NCBI GenBank assembly: GCA_951828515.1
Contig: OX639992.1
Coordinates: 3,264,217 to 3,328,216, forward strand
DNA from: an uncultured Poribacteria bacterium
GTDB taxonomy: Bacteria; Poribacteria; WGA-4E; WGA-3G
Reading direction: 5' to 3'
Length of the DNA: 64,000 nt
Below, piece after piece: positions 1 to 9,163 of the stretch (positions within the stretch are counted from its first letter, which is position 1; every line of letters begins with the position of its first letter). Below the pieces are notes generated by a model. It made no database searches and had not been told where the DNA came from. It was given only the letters and a program-made list of their open reading frames with translations. The translations under genes were made by a program, and so were the position numbers.

Positions 1-821
1 TTGACGTTCTTGTGTCCCGCTATAGGACCGTCTTGGGTGAGTTGACGAAAATTCTTGCCATCTACATCCATCGTACATAGATGCACCTGCTCGGTCTTGG
101 GAACACGCATACTAAAAGCGATCTGTTTGCCATCAGGTGACCACGCACATTCACTCTGTAATATGGCATCGAGTGCCTGTACTGCTTTGTCATCAAGACG
201 TCTCAACCTTCTCCCATCGGCATCCATCACATAAATGCCTTTCCTGTCATTACCCCGATGGTAGGAGACAAACGCAATCCATTGGCTGTCTGGTGACCAA
301 GCCGGTTTCAAGTTTTTTCCTTGATCTGTCAATTGCACTAAATTTTCACCGTTGATATCCGCTTTGTAGATGTGGCTCGCTATATTTACTTCACCCCATT
401 CCATCAAGAGAATATCTTCAGGGGCATCAGAGTCAAACGCAATCCATTTCCCATCTGGTGACCAAGCCGGTGCCCATTCTTTCGCGTGGCGTTGTGTGAG
501 TCGGTGATGTTCCCCTGTTCTAACATTCATCACATAAATTTTGAAGGTCCCATCTCGGTTAGAGGTATACGCCAAAAAACGTCCATCTGGCGACCACGTT
601 GGGTCTCGATCATGTGCCGGATGGTTTGTGAGTAAGCGGTGGTTCTCGCTGATGGTATCCATGAGATAGATATCAAAGTTCCCGCTTTTGTTGAAAGTAT
701 AGGAGATATATCTAACGCCATAATCTTCTGCACAGACGCTACTTATGAACAACATGTGGCTTAACAGAAGTACAACAAAAAACACAGACGACATGTATTT
801 ATTTTTTTTAGTCAATTCCAT
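1..821 (-). CDS. TolB-like WD40 propeller protein, 3' part missing (cut by window edge)
   Basis: Reading leftward from an ATG at 821, one open frame runs off the window. It begins with a hydrophobic signal-like stretch (SSVFFVVLLLSHMLF, then SSVCAEDYG) and continues with repeated blades of the TolB/PD40 kind: DIYLMD, PTWSPDGRFLAYTSNRDG, APAWSPDGKWIAF, KPAWSPDSQWIAF and CAWSPDGKQIAF. PD40 blades form beta-propellers that usually act in the periplasm or outside the cell. Five blades are visible before the edge, so the C-terminus, and any WGxLK tail such as its paralogs carry, lies outside. It follows the sigma-propeller gene on the same strand, 170 bp downstream. The start is uncertain because no clear Shine-Dalgarno sequence is seen; an internal ATG at about 794 is an alternative. 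Confidence 0.8.
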   Translation of the reverse strand, partial: MELTKKNKYMSSVFFVVLLLSHMLFISSVCAEDYGVRYISYTFNKSGNFDIYLMDTISENHRLLTNHPAHDRDPTWSPDGRFLAYTSNRDGTFKIYVMNVRTGEHHRLTQRHAKEWAPAWSPDGKWIAFDSDAPEDILLMEWGEVNIASHIYKADINGENLVQLTDQGKNLKPAWSPDSQWIAFVSYHRGNDRKGIYVMDADGRRLRRLDDKAVQALDAILQSECAWSPDGKQIAFSMRVPKTEQVHLCTMDVDGKNFRQLTQDGPIAGHKNV

Positions 822-990
822 GATAGATACCCATGCAAACTTCTTGAAGGTCGGTTCTACTGTAAAACAGTGAAAACGGCACCGCTGATATGTTTAGTTT
901 AACATACGTGCGTAGTTTTAAGAATCGGAAACTAACAGTCTAACGACAAAGTCTTTTTATCAACTCACGTTAGAATTACTCGTTCATTTG

Positions 991-3900
991 CTACTGTAGT
1001 TTTTCAAGGGAGATATGAGACATCCCGCCTTGCATAAGATCAATGTAAAGTTTATTATTGCCGACGATAAGCGCGTCAATTCTATGCCGAATACTTGGAG
1101 AAATCTGTTCCCACTTGCTATGAGTATCTAAACGATAGATCCCGGCATTACCGGCACCATAAATGTCGGTATGATCGACTGCGAATCTATCTATGGCTGG
1201 ACGATCCCCCATTTTATCGGTGAGTACGCGCCAGTGTTCGCCGTTCTGTGAAACCAAGACCCCTTCATCCGTTGCGACGTAAACGGTTGCCCCGACAAAG
1301 ACGATCTCTTTGAAGCGGGTAAAGTGGAGTGGAAGGTTCGGTGTAATATTTCTCCAACTGTTCCCTTCGTCAAGCGATTGAAACAGGGTGCCATTTCGTT
1401 TTCCGACGTAGACGGTCTGTCCGGTAGCCGCCAATCTGAATCCTTGTCTCCAGGGTCTACCCCTCCCCGAGTCTTCGGTAAGGTCTACTAATCCGGTATT
1501 CGTCCATTCTGAATCGCCGGTTTTCCATTTGAAAAGCACTCGCTGGTATTCCGCATAGAACGTTCCATCACTGATCGCAAATCCACCGGTTGTCGCACGG
1601 GTTGCGGCCCTACGCAATGCAGTTATCAATCGAGTATCCATTTCCATGCGATTATAGAGAGAGATATATTTCGCTTCCGTAATAGATTTCCATAATTCGG
1701 TGGACAACATTCCTACATGAAAAGTGGGTATACCTTGAACTGGAGCAAAGATATTGGTATCCGTAGATAAGCGGTAAATACGCAGATTCTCTTCTTCAGA
1801 CGCAATCGCATAAAGTGCGCCCTCTGCAACCACCAAGTTTGAATTAGAAGAGAAATCAACGGGAGCCTTTTCTTCCCCTGTCGATTTGGAATCTATCAGA
1901 ACGCTTTTCCACGATTCACCGGCATCGGTTGATTGGGCAATATCACCGTAGGTATACGCATAGAGTCGGTTGTTGAACGCCACCAGACTTCCTATCCTCG
2001 TCCCTATGATCCCATCCATAAATGGATGCCACGATTCACCGGCGTCAATTGTTCGATAAATCCCGTTCGTTCCAACCGCATAAAAAGTCCTTTCCTTCAC
2101 ACCTATATGTCGCGAATTAAGACCCGTCAACGAACGCGTGTTAGCATCAAGTTTTGTCCAAGTTTTCCCCGCATCCGTTGACCGAAATTGCTCAGAACCG
2201 TTTAAAACGAGCGTCTCGCCAGCAGCCCAAAACTCCATACCCGTGCCTGCGACAAAAAAGAGAGGCTCATTTTTAGGCGTTATCTCTGTCCACGATTTAC
2301 CCAAGTCGGCTGAGTGGAAAATCGTCCCTCTGAGTGCTTTTGGATTTACTATCATTCCTCTTTTCGTTTCAGGCGAGTGCCACATAGACAGATCCGAACC
2401 GACACCAACATAGAGATTGTTTTCAAAGACTTTCAGGAAATGGATAGCATTGGAGAATTGCACCGGTACCTGTTCCCATCGTTCTGCATTGAGACGATAG
2501 AACCCGCTGCCTGCGTCAGCAAACGCCTCTGTTTCAAAGGATCGGGTAGTTTTGAAGATTTCCACCGGCACCTGCTCCCACCGCTCTGCACTGAGACGGT
2601 AGAGTCCCTTGTTTGTACCAACAAATACCGCGCTTCCTATTTCCACCATTGCGCGAATGCGTTTGCCTGATAATCCTTCGTTAAACGAGTCCCATCGTGT
2701 GCCAGCATCCGTAGATCGGAAGATGCCTTCATCTCGAAACGCAAGATACATTGCAATGCCTGTTCGCGAAGGCGTAATTTGCGGTGCCTCGGTTATGATC
2801 AGCCCAACATGATAATTTCCCTCTGGTCGAGGACAAAAGGCGTTCCATGTCTCGCCATCATCACTGGAAGCGAAGATTTCATCATCAGAAACGATATAGA
2901 GGGTTTCGTTATACTCTGTCATAGACATATAACCGCCAGCGGTTGGGATATCCGGGACGATGCGCGTCCAAGTAGATGCGTCAGCTGTTAACCTATAGAT
3001 ACCCGTTTGTGTGTCAATGTAGAGTGTGCCGTCAGACGTAGCAAAGGTATCAAAGATTGGGGTCCCTTGAGGACCACTTGCTTGTGTCCACTGCGCGGTA
3101 GAGAATTTAGCGGGTACATCCGATTCCGTAGGGGTCGTCAAATGCGCTTCAGAAGTCTGTAAACCGGCACTGTTGTTTTTGACCGGGGACACAGCACTTC
3201 CAGTCTGATTCCGGACATGCGGTTTTGAATCAGTATCAAGCGTAAAAGGCGCATCAATAATTTCAATGGTCGGCTCGGATTCTGCCTCGAAACTATACGG
3301 TTGTTGAAAACGGGTGAGGTAGGGTTGGCTCGCGCCTAACAGCAAGGTGATTAGAAGAGCAGCGGTGCCGAAAGCAACCCACGGGAGCAGCGGTTTTGCA
3401 TCCGGGGGTGGTATCGGTTCCATGTCGGCGACCTGTCGCAGGATATGGCTTGTTAGATTTTCTGATAACTGTATACCACCGAGAACCTTTTGAACGAAGA
3501 GTTCTTGGTCATCCAGTAAACGTTTCCGTGCCCGACGCAGCCGACTCTTAATCGTGTTCACGGATACACCGAGGAATTTGCCAATCTCTTTTGTCGTCAT
3601 ATCACCGAGATAGTAGAGCGTTACCACAGTACGTTCACTCTCCGGTAACTTCTTCAGCAACTTCTTGACGACTGCGGATCGATGATCCAGTGCTTCCGCT
3701 TCGCGTTGCTCCGATACATAACAGGTATAAGAAAATTCTTCTATCTCTTTTCTACTTGTTGCTTCCAGCGATTGCACCGTAGGTTTGTGTCTTCGGAGCC
3801 AATTAATGCAGAGTCGATCGACAATGACATAGAGCCATCCGGAAAATTGACTGGGATTCTTGAGCGTTGAAAGCTTCTTGTATACCTGAAGAAAAGCGTC

Positions 3901-4050
3901 TTGCGTAATTTCCTCAGCGTAGTGAAAATCGCCAATTTTCCGCCAGATGAGGGCATGGACCCCTTTTCGGTATTTTTGGATCAAGACACCAAATGCCTCA
4001 TCGTCGCCTGATAAAACTCTTTGAATTAATTGGACATCGTCTTTTATCAT
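991..4050 (-). CDS. ECF sigma factor - transmembrane - Asp-box beta-propeller fusion (paralog 1)
   Basis: About 1019 residues. The N-terminal 200 form an ECF sigma-70 factor: sigma-2 (AEEITQDAFLQVYKKL, SGWLYVIVDRLCINWLRR) and sigma-4 (LPESERTVVTLYYLGDMT, then GVSVNTIKSRLRRARKRL). A proline-rich hinge (EPIPPP) leads to one membrane segment at about residues 222-240 (WVAFGTAALLITLLLGA). Next come a linker conserved in two paralogs (FEAESEPTIEIID, DSKPHVRNQ) and a large C-terminal region with seven Asp-boxes of the S-x-D-x-G-x-x-W type (e.g. RSTDAGTRWDSF, QSTDAGESWKSV), typical of BNR/sialidase-like propellers. Predicted topology: sigma in the cytoplasm, propeller outside. I chose ATG 4050, preceded by GAGAGG at 6-7 nt and matching the paralogs' starts; an upstream ATG at 4101 adds 17 residues. 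A ligand- or protease-gated sigma factor is inference. Confidence 0.88.
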   Translation of the reverse strand: MIKDDVQLIQRVLSGDDEAFGVLIQKYRKGVHALIWRKIGDFHYAEEITQDAFLQVYKKLSTLKNPSQFSGWLYVIVDRLCINWLRRHKPTVQSLEATSRKEIEEFSYTCYVSEQREAEALDHRSAVVKKLLKKLPESERTVVTLYYLGDMTTKEIGKFLGVSVNTIKSRLRRARKRLLDDQELFVQKVLGGIQLSENLTSHILRQVADMEPIPPPDAKPLLPWVAFGTAALLITLLLGASQPYLTRFQQPYSFEAESEPTIEIIDAPFTLDTDSKPHVRNQTGSAVSPVKNNSAGLQTSEAHLTTPTESDVPAKFSTAQWTQASGPQGTPIFDTFATSDGTLYIDTQTGIYRLTADASTWTRIVPDIPTAGGYMSMTEYNETLYIVSDDEIFASSDDGETWNAFCPRPEGNYHVGLIITEAPQITPSRTGIAMYLAFRDEGIFRSTDAGTRWDSFNEGLSGKRIRAMVEIGSAVFVGTNKGLYRLSAERWEQVPVEIFKTTRSFETEAFADAGSGFYRLNAERWEQVPVQFSNAIHFLKVFENNLYVGVGSDLSMWHSPETKRGMIVNPKALRGTIFHSADLGKSWTEITPKNEPLFFVAGTGMEFWAAGETLVLNGSEQFRSTDAGKTWTKLDANTRSLTGLNSRHIGVKERTFYAVGTNGIYRTIDAGESWHPFMDGIIGTRIGSLVAFNNRLYAYTYGDIAQSTDAGESWKSVLIDSKSTGEEKAPVDFSSNSNLVVAEGALYAIASEEENLRIYRLSTDTNIFAPVQGIPTFHVGMLSTELWKSITEAKYISLYNRMEMDTRLITALRRAATRATTGGFAISDGTFYAEYQRVLFKWKTGDSEWTNTGLVDLTEDSGRGRPWRQGFRLAATGQTVYVGKRNGTLFQSLDEGNSWRNITPNLPLHFTRFKEIVFVGATVYVATDEGVLVSQNGEHWRVLTDKMGDRPAIDRFAVDHTDIYGAGNAGIYRLDTHSKWEQISPSIRHRIDALIVGNNKLYIDLMQGGMSHISLEKLQ

Positions 4051-4141
4051 CAGGACCCTCTCATGATGCGCGAACAAATTGGTTGTGTCCGCATTCGCCA
4101 TAAGGGTTACTCAGAAGAGTATATTGGATCGCATAGTTGTG

Positions 4142-4180
4142 ATATTAAAGAAACAATTATAACGCAGAAAACGTGATAAC
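4142..4180 (-). promoter_or_regulatory. Conserved upstream element, copy 1 (candidate promoter of sigma paralog 1)
   Basis: On the minus strand it reads TTATCACGTTTTC, then about 12 nt, then TGTTTCTTTAATATCA. It aligns with the better preserved copies at 4504, 6360, 9754, 9837, 13454 and 16619, and ends about 90 bp before the start of the sigma-propeller gene. It is the most divergent of the clear copies. Confidence 0.45.
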
Positions 4181-4255
4181 ACCAGAGAAAACGTAAAACC
4201 CGTACAGCAGGGAGAACATTATGGATTCTACCGAGGGCATATTTGCATCTCATTC

Positions 4256-4485
4256 TCACTTTTTTACCTCTCCCCACGTCATTGTTAGCAAGTGGGGTTG
4301 TAGTACTACAGGCAAGGCATACGTAGGATGGAACCAGTCCCCTCCAAAATTCCATTCAATATGCGTCAACCGGGTCTGGACACCAGTGTTCACATCAACT
4401 TTGGAGGCTTGGAGCTTATCATTAGTTTCTTGTGTATGCTGCAACAATTTATCCAAATATGTTCCTTTATCTTCTTAAAGGTCAT
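4256..4485 (-). pseudogene. Remnant of a TolB-like gene with start region and WGxLK tail kept, middle lost
   Basis: The minus strand keeps a good start (GGAGG, then ATG at 4485, reading MTFKKIKEHIW) directly below a copy of the conserved upstream element. The frame then changes. From about 4400 to the stop at 4256 a second frame encodes the typical end of a TolB-like protein: GGDWFHPTYALPV followed by QPHLLTMTWGEVKK. The intact paralog at 6840-7841 has the matching end DWFDPAFALPV and LLTTTWGKLK. The simplest reading is an internal deletion that removed all blades and shifted the frame. It lies between two sigma-propeller genes on the same strand. Confidence 0.7.
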
Positions 4486-4503
4486 TGTAATCATACCTCC
4501 CCC

Positions 4504-4550
4504 ATAATTAAAGACACATTTTAGGGGCGGAAAGGGTGCATAATTTGAAA
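4504..4550 (-). promoter_or_regulatory. Conserved upstream element, copy 2
   Basis: Minus strand: CAAATTATGCACCC, a 13-nt gap, then TAAAATGTGTCTTTAATTAT. It ends 19 bp before the ATG of the TolB remnant at 4256-4485, so this pseudogene still carries the presumed promoter. Confidence 0.55.
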
Positions 4551-4552
4551 AT

Positions 4553-4655
4553 AGTTATCAGTTTTCAGAGGAATAGCCATCAGCAATCGGCTATCAGGGG
4601 TCAGGAAAATAGCTGTCAGTCGTCAGCAATCAGTAAGCGTCGGGAATCGGAGTGT
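4553..4655. repeat. CAGTCAGCAATCAG-type short repeats between genes
   Basis: A run of imperfect repeats of the type TCAG-N-GTCAG-C-AATCAG (ATCAGTTTTCAG, CATCAGCAATCGGC, TGTCAGTCGTCAGCAATCAG). Similar tracts occur at 18352-18445, 33432-33475, 50830-50880 and 51541-51586. No gene is seen between 4551 and 4782. Confidence 0.6.
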
Positions 4656-4782
4656 TTCCATAGGAAAGTGAGTAAGTCCTGAATAAAATTTCAAGGCATC
4701 TTAGATGTGTTTTAGTTTGTAGTAAGGAAACCTGTCATCACGGGTTGTGGGCGGCACAAATGCGTAATGAATAGCGCGACTC

Positions 4783-6285
4783 TCAATCAGCTTTGATGGT
4801 ATCTCCCTCTACTTGTTCCCAAACATCTGCATTGAGACGGTAAAGTCCCTCGTTTGTGCCAGCAAACATTATGTTTCCAATGGCAGTCACTTTGTAAATC
4901 CGTTTGCTTGTCAATCCTTTGTTAAAGGGTTCCCACTGCTTACCAGCATCTGTAGAGCGAAAAATGCCTTTATCCCGAAACGCAAGATACATCGTAATAC
5001 CTGTCTGCGAACCGGCACTTTGTGCTGTATCTGTGATGATAAGTCCGGCGGGATGCCCCGCTGGTCGGGGACAAAAAATATTCCATGTCTTACCATCGTT
5101 GTCTGAGGCGAAGATTTCATCGGTAGAGACAATATAGAGGGTGCCTCCATGTTCTGCCATAGACATCTGGTTTCCAGGGGTTAGTATATTCGTGTTGACG
5201 AGTGTCCACGTAATCGCGTCCATTGCCAATCTGTGGATACCTGTTTGTGTTGCCGCGTAGAGTGTGCCGCGAGATGTCTCAAAGATGTCGAAGACAGGAC
5301 CTCCTTGCGGACCAATTGCCTGTATGCGCCGAGGCGTGGAAGGGATAGGAGAATCCCCTTCGACATCCGAACTCAGAATCGACTCAGAATCTTGCAAACC
5401 TGTTTCATTGTCTTTGCCGGTGGACTCAGCACGTCCGGGTTGATTTCGCATATCGGGTTTTGAATCAACGTCGAGAATGACAGCAGTATCAACAATTTCG
5501 ATAGTAGGTTCAGATGCTGCCTCGAAACTATACGGTTTCTGAAAACGCACAAGGTATTGGTCGCTCGCCCCTAACAACAGCAAAATTAAAGCCGCAGTCG
5601 CACCGAAAGCCGCCCACGGGAGGAACGGCTTTCCGACTGGTGGCGGTATTGGTTTTACATCGGCGATTTGCTGCATGATATTATCGGTCAAGTTAGGTGG
5701 TAATTGTAGAATCCTAAGTCCCTCCTGAACTAAGAATTCCTCCTCCTTTCGCAAACGCTTTCGTCCTCGCTGCAGCCGACTCGTAATTGTATTCACCGAT
5801 ACACCCAAAAATTTGCTAATCTCTTGCGATGTCATTTCACCGAGATAATAGAGCGTCATGACTGTGCGTTCACTTTCTGGGAGTTTTGCTAAAAGTTTTT
5901 TGACGATTTCATGGCGATGCTCAGTTGTCTCGGTTTCGCGTTGTTCCGCGACATAGTGGGTATAAGAAGACTTCTCTACCTCTTCTAAAGGTGTGGCTTC
6001 TAACGACTGTATCCGGGCTTTGTTTCTTCGAAACCACCTGATACAAAGCCGATCTGTAATGACATAAAGCCATCCGGCAAACTGACTTGGATCCTTGAGT
6101 TTTGGAAGATTTTTGTATACCTGAAGAAAAACGTCTTGCGTAACCTCTTCAGCAAAGTGAAAATCCCCAACCTTCCGCCACACAAGTGTGTGAACCCCCT
6201 TCTGGTGTTTTTGGACCAAGGCACTAAAGGCTTCGTTATCGCCTAACAAAATTCTGCGAATCAGTTGAACATCGTCTTCCATCAT
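4783..6285 (-). CDS. ECF sigma factor - transmembrane - short Asp-box domain (paralog 2)
   Basis: About 500 residues with the same order as the 991-4050 protein: sigma-2 (AEEVTQDVFLQVYKNL, AGWLYVITDRLCIRWFRR), sigma-4 (LPESERTVMTLYYLGEMT, GVSVNTITSRLQRGRKRL), hinge KPIPPP, one membrane segment near residue 230 (FGATAALILLLLGA), and the conserved outer linker (FEAASEPTIEIVD, DSKPDMRNQ). The outer domain has only two Asp-boxes (ASDNDGKTWNIF, RSTDAGKQWEPF) and stops after LYRLNADVWEQV, so it corresponds to roughly the first third of the paralog's propeller. It may be truncated or an autonomous short form. Start: ATG 6285 lies 6 nt after GGAGG; GTG 6288 and ATG 6282 are alternatives. A copy of the conserved upstream element sits 75 bp upstream. 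Confidence 0.88.
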   Translation of the reverse strand: MMEDDVQLIRRILLGDNEAFSALVQKHQKGVHTLVWRKVGDFHFAEEVTQDVFLQVYKNLPKLKDPSQFAGWLYVITDRLCIRWFRRNKARIQSLEATPLEEVEKSSYTHYVAEQRETETTEHRHEIVKKLLAKLPESERTVMTLYYLGEMTSQEISKFLGVSVNTITSRLQRGRKRLRKEEEFLVQEGLRILQLPPNLTDNIMQQIADVKPIPPPVGKPFLPWAAFGATAALILLLLGASDQYLVRFQKPYSFEAASEPTIEIVDTAVILDVDSKPDMRNQPGRAESTGKDNETGLQDSESILSSDVEGDSPIPSTPRRIQAIGPQGGPVFDIFETSRGTLYAATQTGIHRLAMDAITWTLVNTNILTPGNQMSMAEHGGTLYIVSTDEIFASDNDGKTWNIFCPRPAGHPAGLIITDTAQSAGSQTGITMYLAFRDKGIFRSTDAGKQWEPFNKGLTSKRIYKVTAIGNIMFAGTNEGLYRLNADVWEQVEGDTIKAD

Positions 6286-6359
6286 CACAATCCTCCATGA
6301 TACGCGAACAGATCTGATGTGCTACACTGTCGTAAACTTCATTATACATCATATTTCTA

Positions 6360-6403
6360 TATTATTAAAGACGCGACTTAGGAATAGAAAACGTGCATAA
6401 TTT
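6360..6403 (-). promoter_or_regulatory. Conserved upstream element, copy 3 (upstream of sigma paralog 2)
   Basis: Minus strand: AAATTATGCACGTTTTC, then TATTCCTAAGTC, then GCGTCTTTAATAATATAG. It lies about 75 bp before the start of the 4783-6285 gene. The GCGTC followed by an A/T-rich stretch resembles the -10 boxes of ECF promoters, which often contain CGTC; that assignment is inference. Confidence 0.55.
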
Positions 6404-6839
6404 TAATAGGGCTTACGCAAAAAAAATTGACAATAATAGAAAGCTTTTCAATCTCTCGCCGGATGTAATCATCGAATAAACTTTCTTTCAGTCGGCAAAT
6501 CGTTTGACACATCGCACACACAGCGCGCGTCAGACTCACCCAAACCCATAAACAGCAGCATACGATTGCGTTGTCCACGGTAATGACGACTTGGCACTTA
6601 CCAATACCTGTAGTTTACTTTAGTTCACGATGAGAAACGATCTTGATGCGTAAGTTGGTGCAAACGATGCTCGGGTTTTGAATATTGAAAGAAGCCTTGT
6701 GTTGACATCATTATTTTCTTCCTCGTCCGCTCAATATTTTTTGACTCGTTGCATCGGAGGTGAAGCAGCTTGATTACTACAAAATTCAGAGCATTTGAAA
6801 ATTCAAGAATTCGGAAAAAGGCACTATTTCTGTAGGATA
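6404..6839. other. Gene-poor stretch with a half MITE end
   Basis: No supportable gene. At 6408-6420 the sequence AGGGCTTACGCA resembles one end of the AGGACTTACGCA elements at 10053 and 57385, but no partner end is seen. A 66-codon minus-strand frame (6378-6578) has no recognisable content and a poor start. Confidence 0.5.
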
Positions 6840-7841
6840 TTAGTCTTGTGTTTTGAGTTTTCCCCACGTGGTTGTCAAAAGAGATGGCTGGGGCGAGACC
6901 GGCAAAGCAAACGCCGGATCGAACCAATCCGCGTTGAAGTTATTACCGCGGCGTGTGAGCTGCTCTGGGGTACCCCCGTCCAAATCGACTTTGAAGAGAT
7001 GCCTGGTGCCACGATCTTGGTTATTGTAATTGTAAATGAATTCATTCCCGTGTGGTGACCAAGTCGGGAAAAAGACGCCTCCGTTTTCTCCAGCATCAAA
7101 TATTTTCATAAGTCCGCTACCATCCCGGTTCACAACATAGATACCGCTGGTATGCACTCCCACACGACCACCCAAAAAACCGTTCTCTTGTCTACCGTTC
7201 CAAGTAAAGGCTATTTGCGTACTATCGGGGGCCCAAGTAGGACCATACATCCAAATACTCTTCGGAAGCAGTTTCTCTTCTACACGAGTTTGTAGATTGA
7301 TAATCTCGACGCTGACGTCCGGAAATCTGAGATTGCCGTTCTCAGCCCAAACAAACTCGCCTGCCATAAAGGCTATCTCAGAACCATCAGGCGACCAGGC
7401 GGGCCATAAACCCTCCGCAAGTTTTTCCTCATCTGTTCCGTCAATTGAGGCGGTGTAGATAGAGAATGTGTGAAATCGGTGATAAGCAATCGCTTTTCCG
7501 TCAGGCGACCACGTTGGGAACTCTCTCCCTATTAGTTTTTTAAACACCTGACGTACATTCGTTCCGTCTGCATCCATAAGGTAGAGATCTGGTATTCCAT
7601 CTCGATCCGATTGGAAAAGAATCTGTCTACCTGTCGGCGACCAGACAGGTGCGTAATCATTGGCACGGTGCTGGGTTAAGTTTTTCTGATCAGATCCATC
7701 CGGATTCATAATATAAATCTCAGAATTGCCATCACGCATGGATCTAAATACGATTTTGGCGGTTTTCGGAGCTTTTGCGAGAAGAGTGGAAACGGGAGCA
7801 AAGATAAGGAATGTGCTAAGCACACAACATAAGCGTTTCAT
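6840..7841 (-). CDS. Secreted TolB-like propeller protein with WGxLK tail
   Basis: 333 residues. A Sec-type signal peptide (KRLCCVLSTFLIFAPVSTLLA) is followed by KAPKTAKIVFRS, a sequence shared by the paralogs just after the signal. Then come PD40/TolB blades: YIMNPDGSDQKNLTQH, PVWSPTGRQILFQSDRDG, PTWSPDGKAIAYHR, PAWSPDGSEIAFMAG, PTWAPDSTQIAFTW and PTWSPHGNEFIYNY. The protein closes with DWFDPAFALPV and the tail LLTTTWGKLKTQD. It probably folds as a six-bladed propeller outside the inner membrane. ATG 7841 was chosen for GGAGGAA at good distance and the signal peptide directly after it. The next paralog upstream ends 72 bp away, so the two are probably cotranscribed. Confidence 0.88.
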   Translation of the reverse strand: MKRLCCVLSTFLIFAPVSTLLAKAPKTAKIVFRSMRDGNSEIYIMNPDGSDQKNLTQHRANDYAPVWSPTGRQILFQSDRDGIPDLYLMDADGTNVRQVFKKLIGREFPTWSPDGKAIAYHRFHTFSIYTASIDGTDEEKLAEGLWPAWSPDGSEIAFMAGEFVWAENGNLRFPDVSVEIINLQTRVEEKLLPKSIWMYGPTWAPDSTQIAFTWNGRQENGFLGGRVGVHTSGIYVVNRDGSGLMKIFDAGENGGVFFPTWSPHGNEFIYNYNNQDRGTRHLFKVDLDGGTPEQLTRRGNNFNADWFDPAFALPVSPQPSLLTTTWGKLKTQD

Positions 7842-7912
7842 GATGTTTTCCTCCATAACATATTTTGTAGAAAGTAGGGTTGGAACGGAATATGTCCTTT
7901 TTCCTTTCATCG

Positions 7913-8860
7913 TCATTTTTGTTTCAGTCTGCCCCATATTGTTGTCAATAATTCTGGATTCGGCTGAACTGGTAATGTTGCTGGATCGAACCAATCACCG
8001 AGATAATTGCGTCCTTCTTTTGTGAGTTGTTTTTCGTTACGACTTCTCAAACGGGTTTTGAAAATATGGGATTCTCCATTACCACTATGTTCATAAAGGA
8101 GTTCGTCCCCGTGAGGCGACCAAACGGGGCCGTCAGCCCAAAAGGAGCGAGCCGGTTTTGTGCCCCGTTGCAGCTCACTTCCATCAAAGTTCATTGTGTA
8201 GATAGTCTGTAAGTGAAACATCTCGGGGTTGAACCAAGAGAAAGCGAGTTTTGAATTATCTGATGACCATCTGACGGCTTTTATAAAGGGGCGTCGGGGA
8301 TTTTCTAAAATCATTTTCCGTGTGCGTGTCCGGATGTCAAAAACCCCGATTCCGAATTTTCCGCCTTCACCTGGTGGCTCTAAAACAAACGCTATCCATT
8401 CCCCGTTAGGCGACCAATGCGGATATATCCCTTTTGTAATCACCTCAACATTCTTACCATCTCGGGTAGCGATATAAACAGTTCCATTTTGAGAGTAAGC
8501 GATTCTTTTTCCATTAGAATCCCAAGATGGGCTGCTTCTCGATGCTATATCTTCAAAGACCTTTTGCACATTTGTTCCATCTGCCTTCATAATGTACAGA
8601 TCCCATTCTCCATCCCGGTCCGATCTAAACAGAATATGTTCACCTGTAGGTGACCAAACGGGTCTAAGTTCGCCTCCAGGGTGGTCGGTTAGTCTGACAA
8701 GGTCACTTCCATGAGGATTCATTACATAGATGTCCGAATGCCCGTTACGGTTTGATGAAAAAGCAATCTTGGCGGTCTTTGGGGCTTGGGCATAAACAAG
8801 GCAAACGCGTTGACAGAATAACCCAAGAACCAGTGTCCATAGTATAAACAAGTTTTTCAT
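7913..8860 (-). CDS. Secreted TolB-like propeller protein with WGxLK tail
   Basis: 315 residues, paralog of the 6840-7841 gene. Signal peptide (KNLFILWTLVLGLFCQRVCL), then QAPKTAKIAFSSNRNGHSD and blades YVMNPHGSDLVRLTDH, PVWSPTGEHILFRSDRDG, PSWDSNGKRIAYSQ, PHWSPNGEWIAFV, VRWSSDNSKLAFSW and PVWSPHGDELLYEH. It ends DWFDPATLPV and LLTTIWGRLKQK. Start ATG 8860 is preceded by GGAGGAA about 10 nt away; an in-frame ATG at 8878 overlaps that ribosome site and is less likely. The ligand is unknown. Confidence 0.88.
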   Translation of the reverse strand: MKNLFILWTLVLGLFCQRVCLVYAQAPKTAKIAFSSNRNGHSDIYVMNPHGSDLVRLTDHPGGELRPVWSPTGEHILFRSDRDGEWDLYIMKADGTNVQKVFEDIASRSSPSWDSNGKRIAYSQNGTVYIATRDGKNVEVITKGIYPHWSPNGEWIAFVLEPPGEGGKFGIGVFDIRTRTRKMILENPRRPFIKAVRWSSDNSKLAFSWFNPEMFHLQTIYTMNFDGSELQRGTKPARSFWADGPVWSPHGDELLYEHSGNGESHIFKTRLRSRNEKQLTKEGRNYLGDWFDPATLPVQPNPELLTTIWGRLKQK

Positions 8861-9163
8861 GATGTGTTCTTCCTCCATAAGAATAGGATGTTGCACAAGC
8901 GCATCGCCAAATCCATGCTAACATACCATTAGTTCTACCCAATGTTAGGACGCTCCATTAAGTTGAAAACTTTTCTGCTGAGTCCATCTCCAGAACGAGC
9001 GGGTTTACCTGTGATGGAACACTTAAAAACTATTCTATTTGAGTAAAGGCATGATATTTGGAGAACTCCGCAAATACCGGATCAAGAGACCCTAAAGCGC
9101 GAGATTCAGGCGTAGCAAAACCGAAGAAATCATCAACGGACCACTGCCCAATATATAAGGATA

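Noticed and set aside
6378-6578. 66-codon minus-strand frame, possible transposase remnant
   Set aside because: Cysteine- and tryptophan-rich translation without recognisable motif, no ribosome site, and it runs into a MITE-like end.
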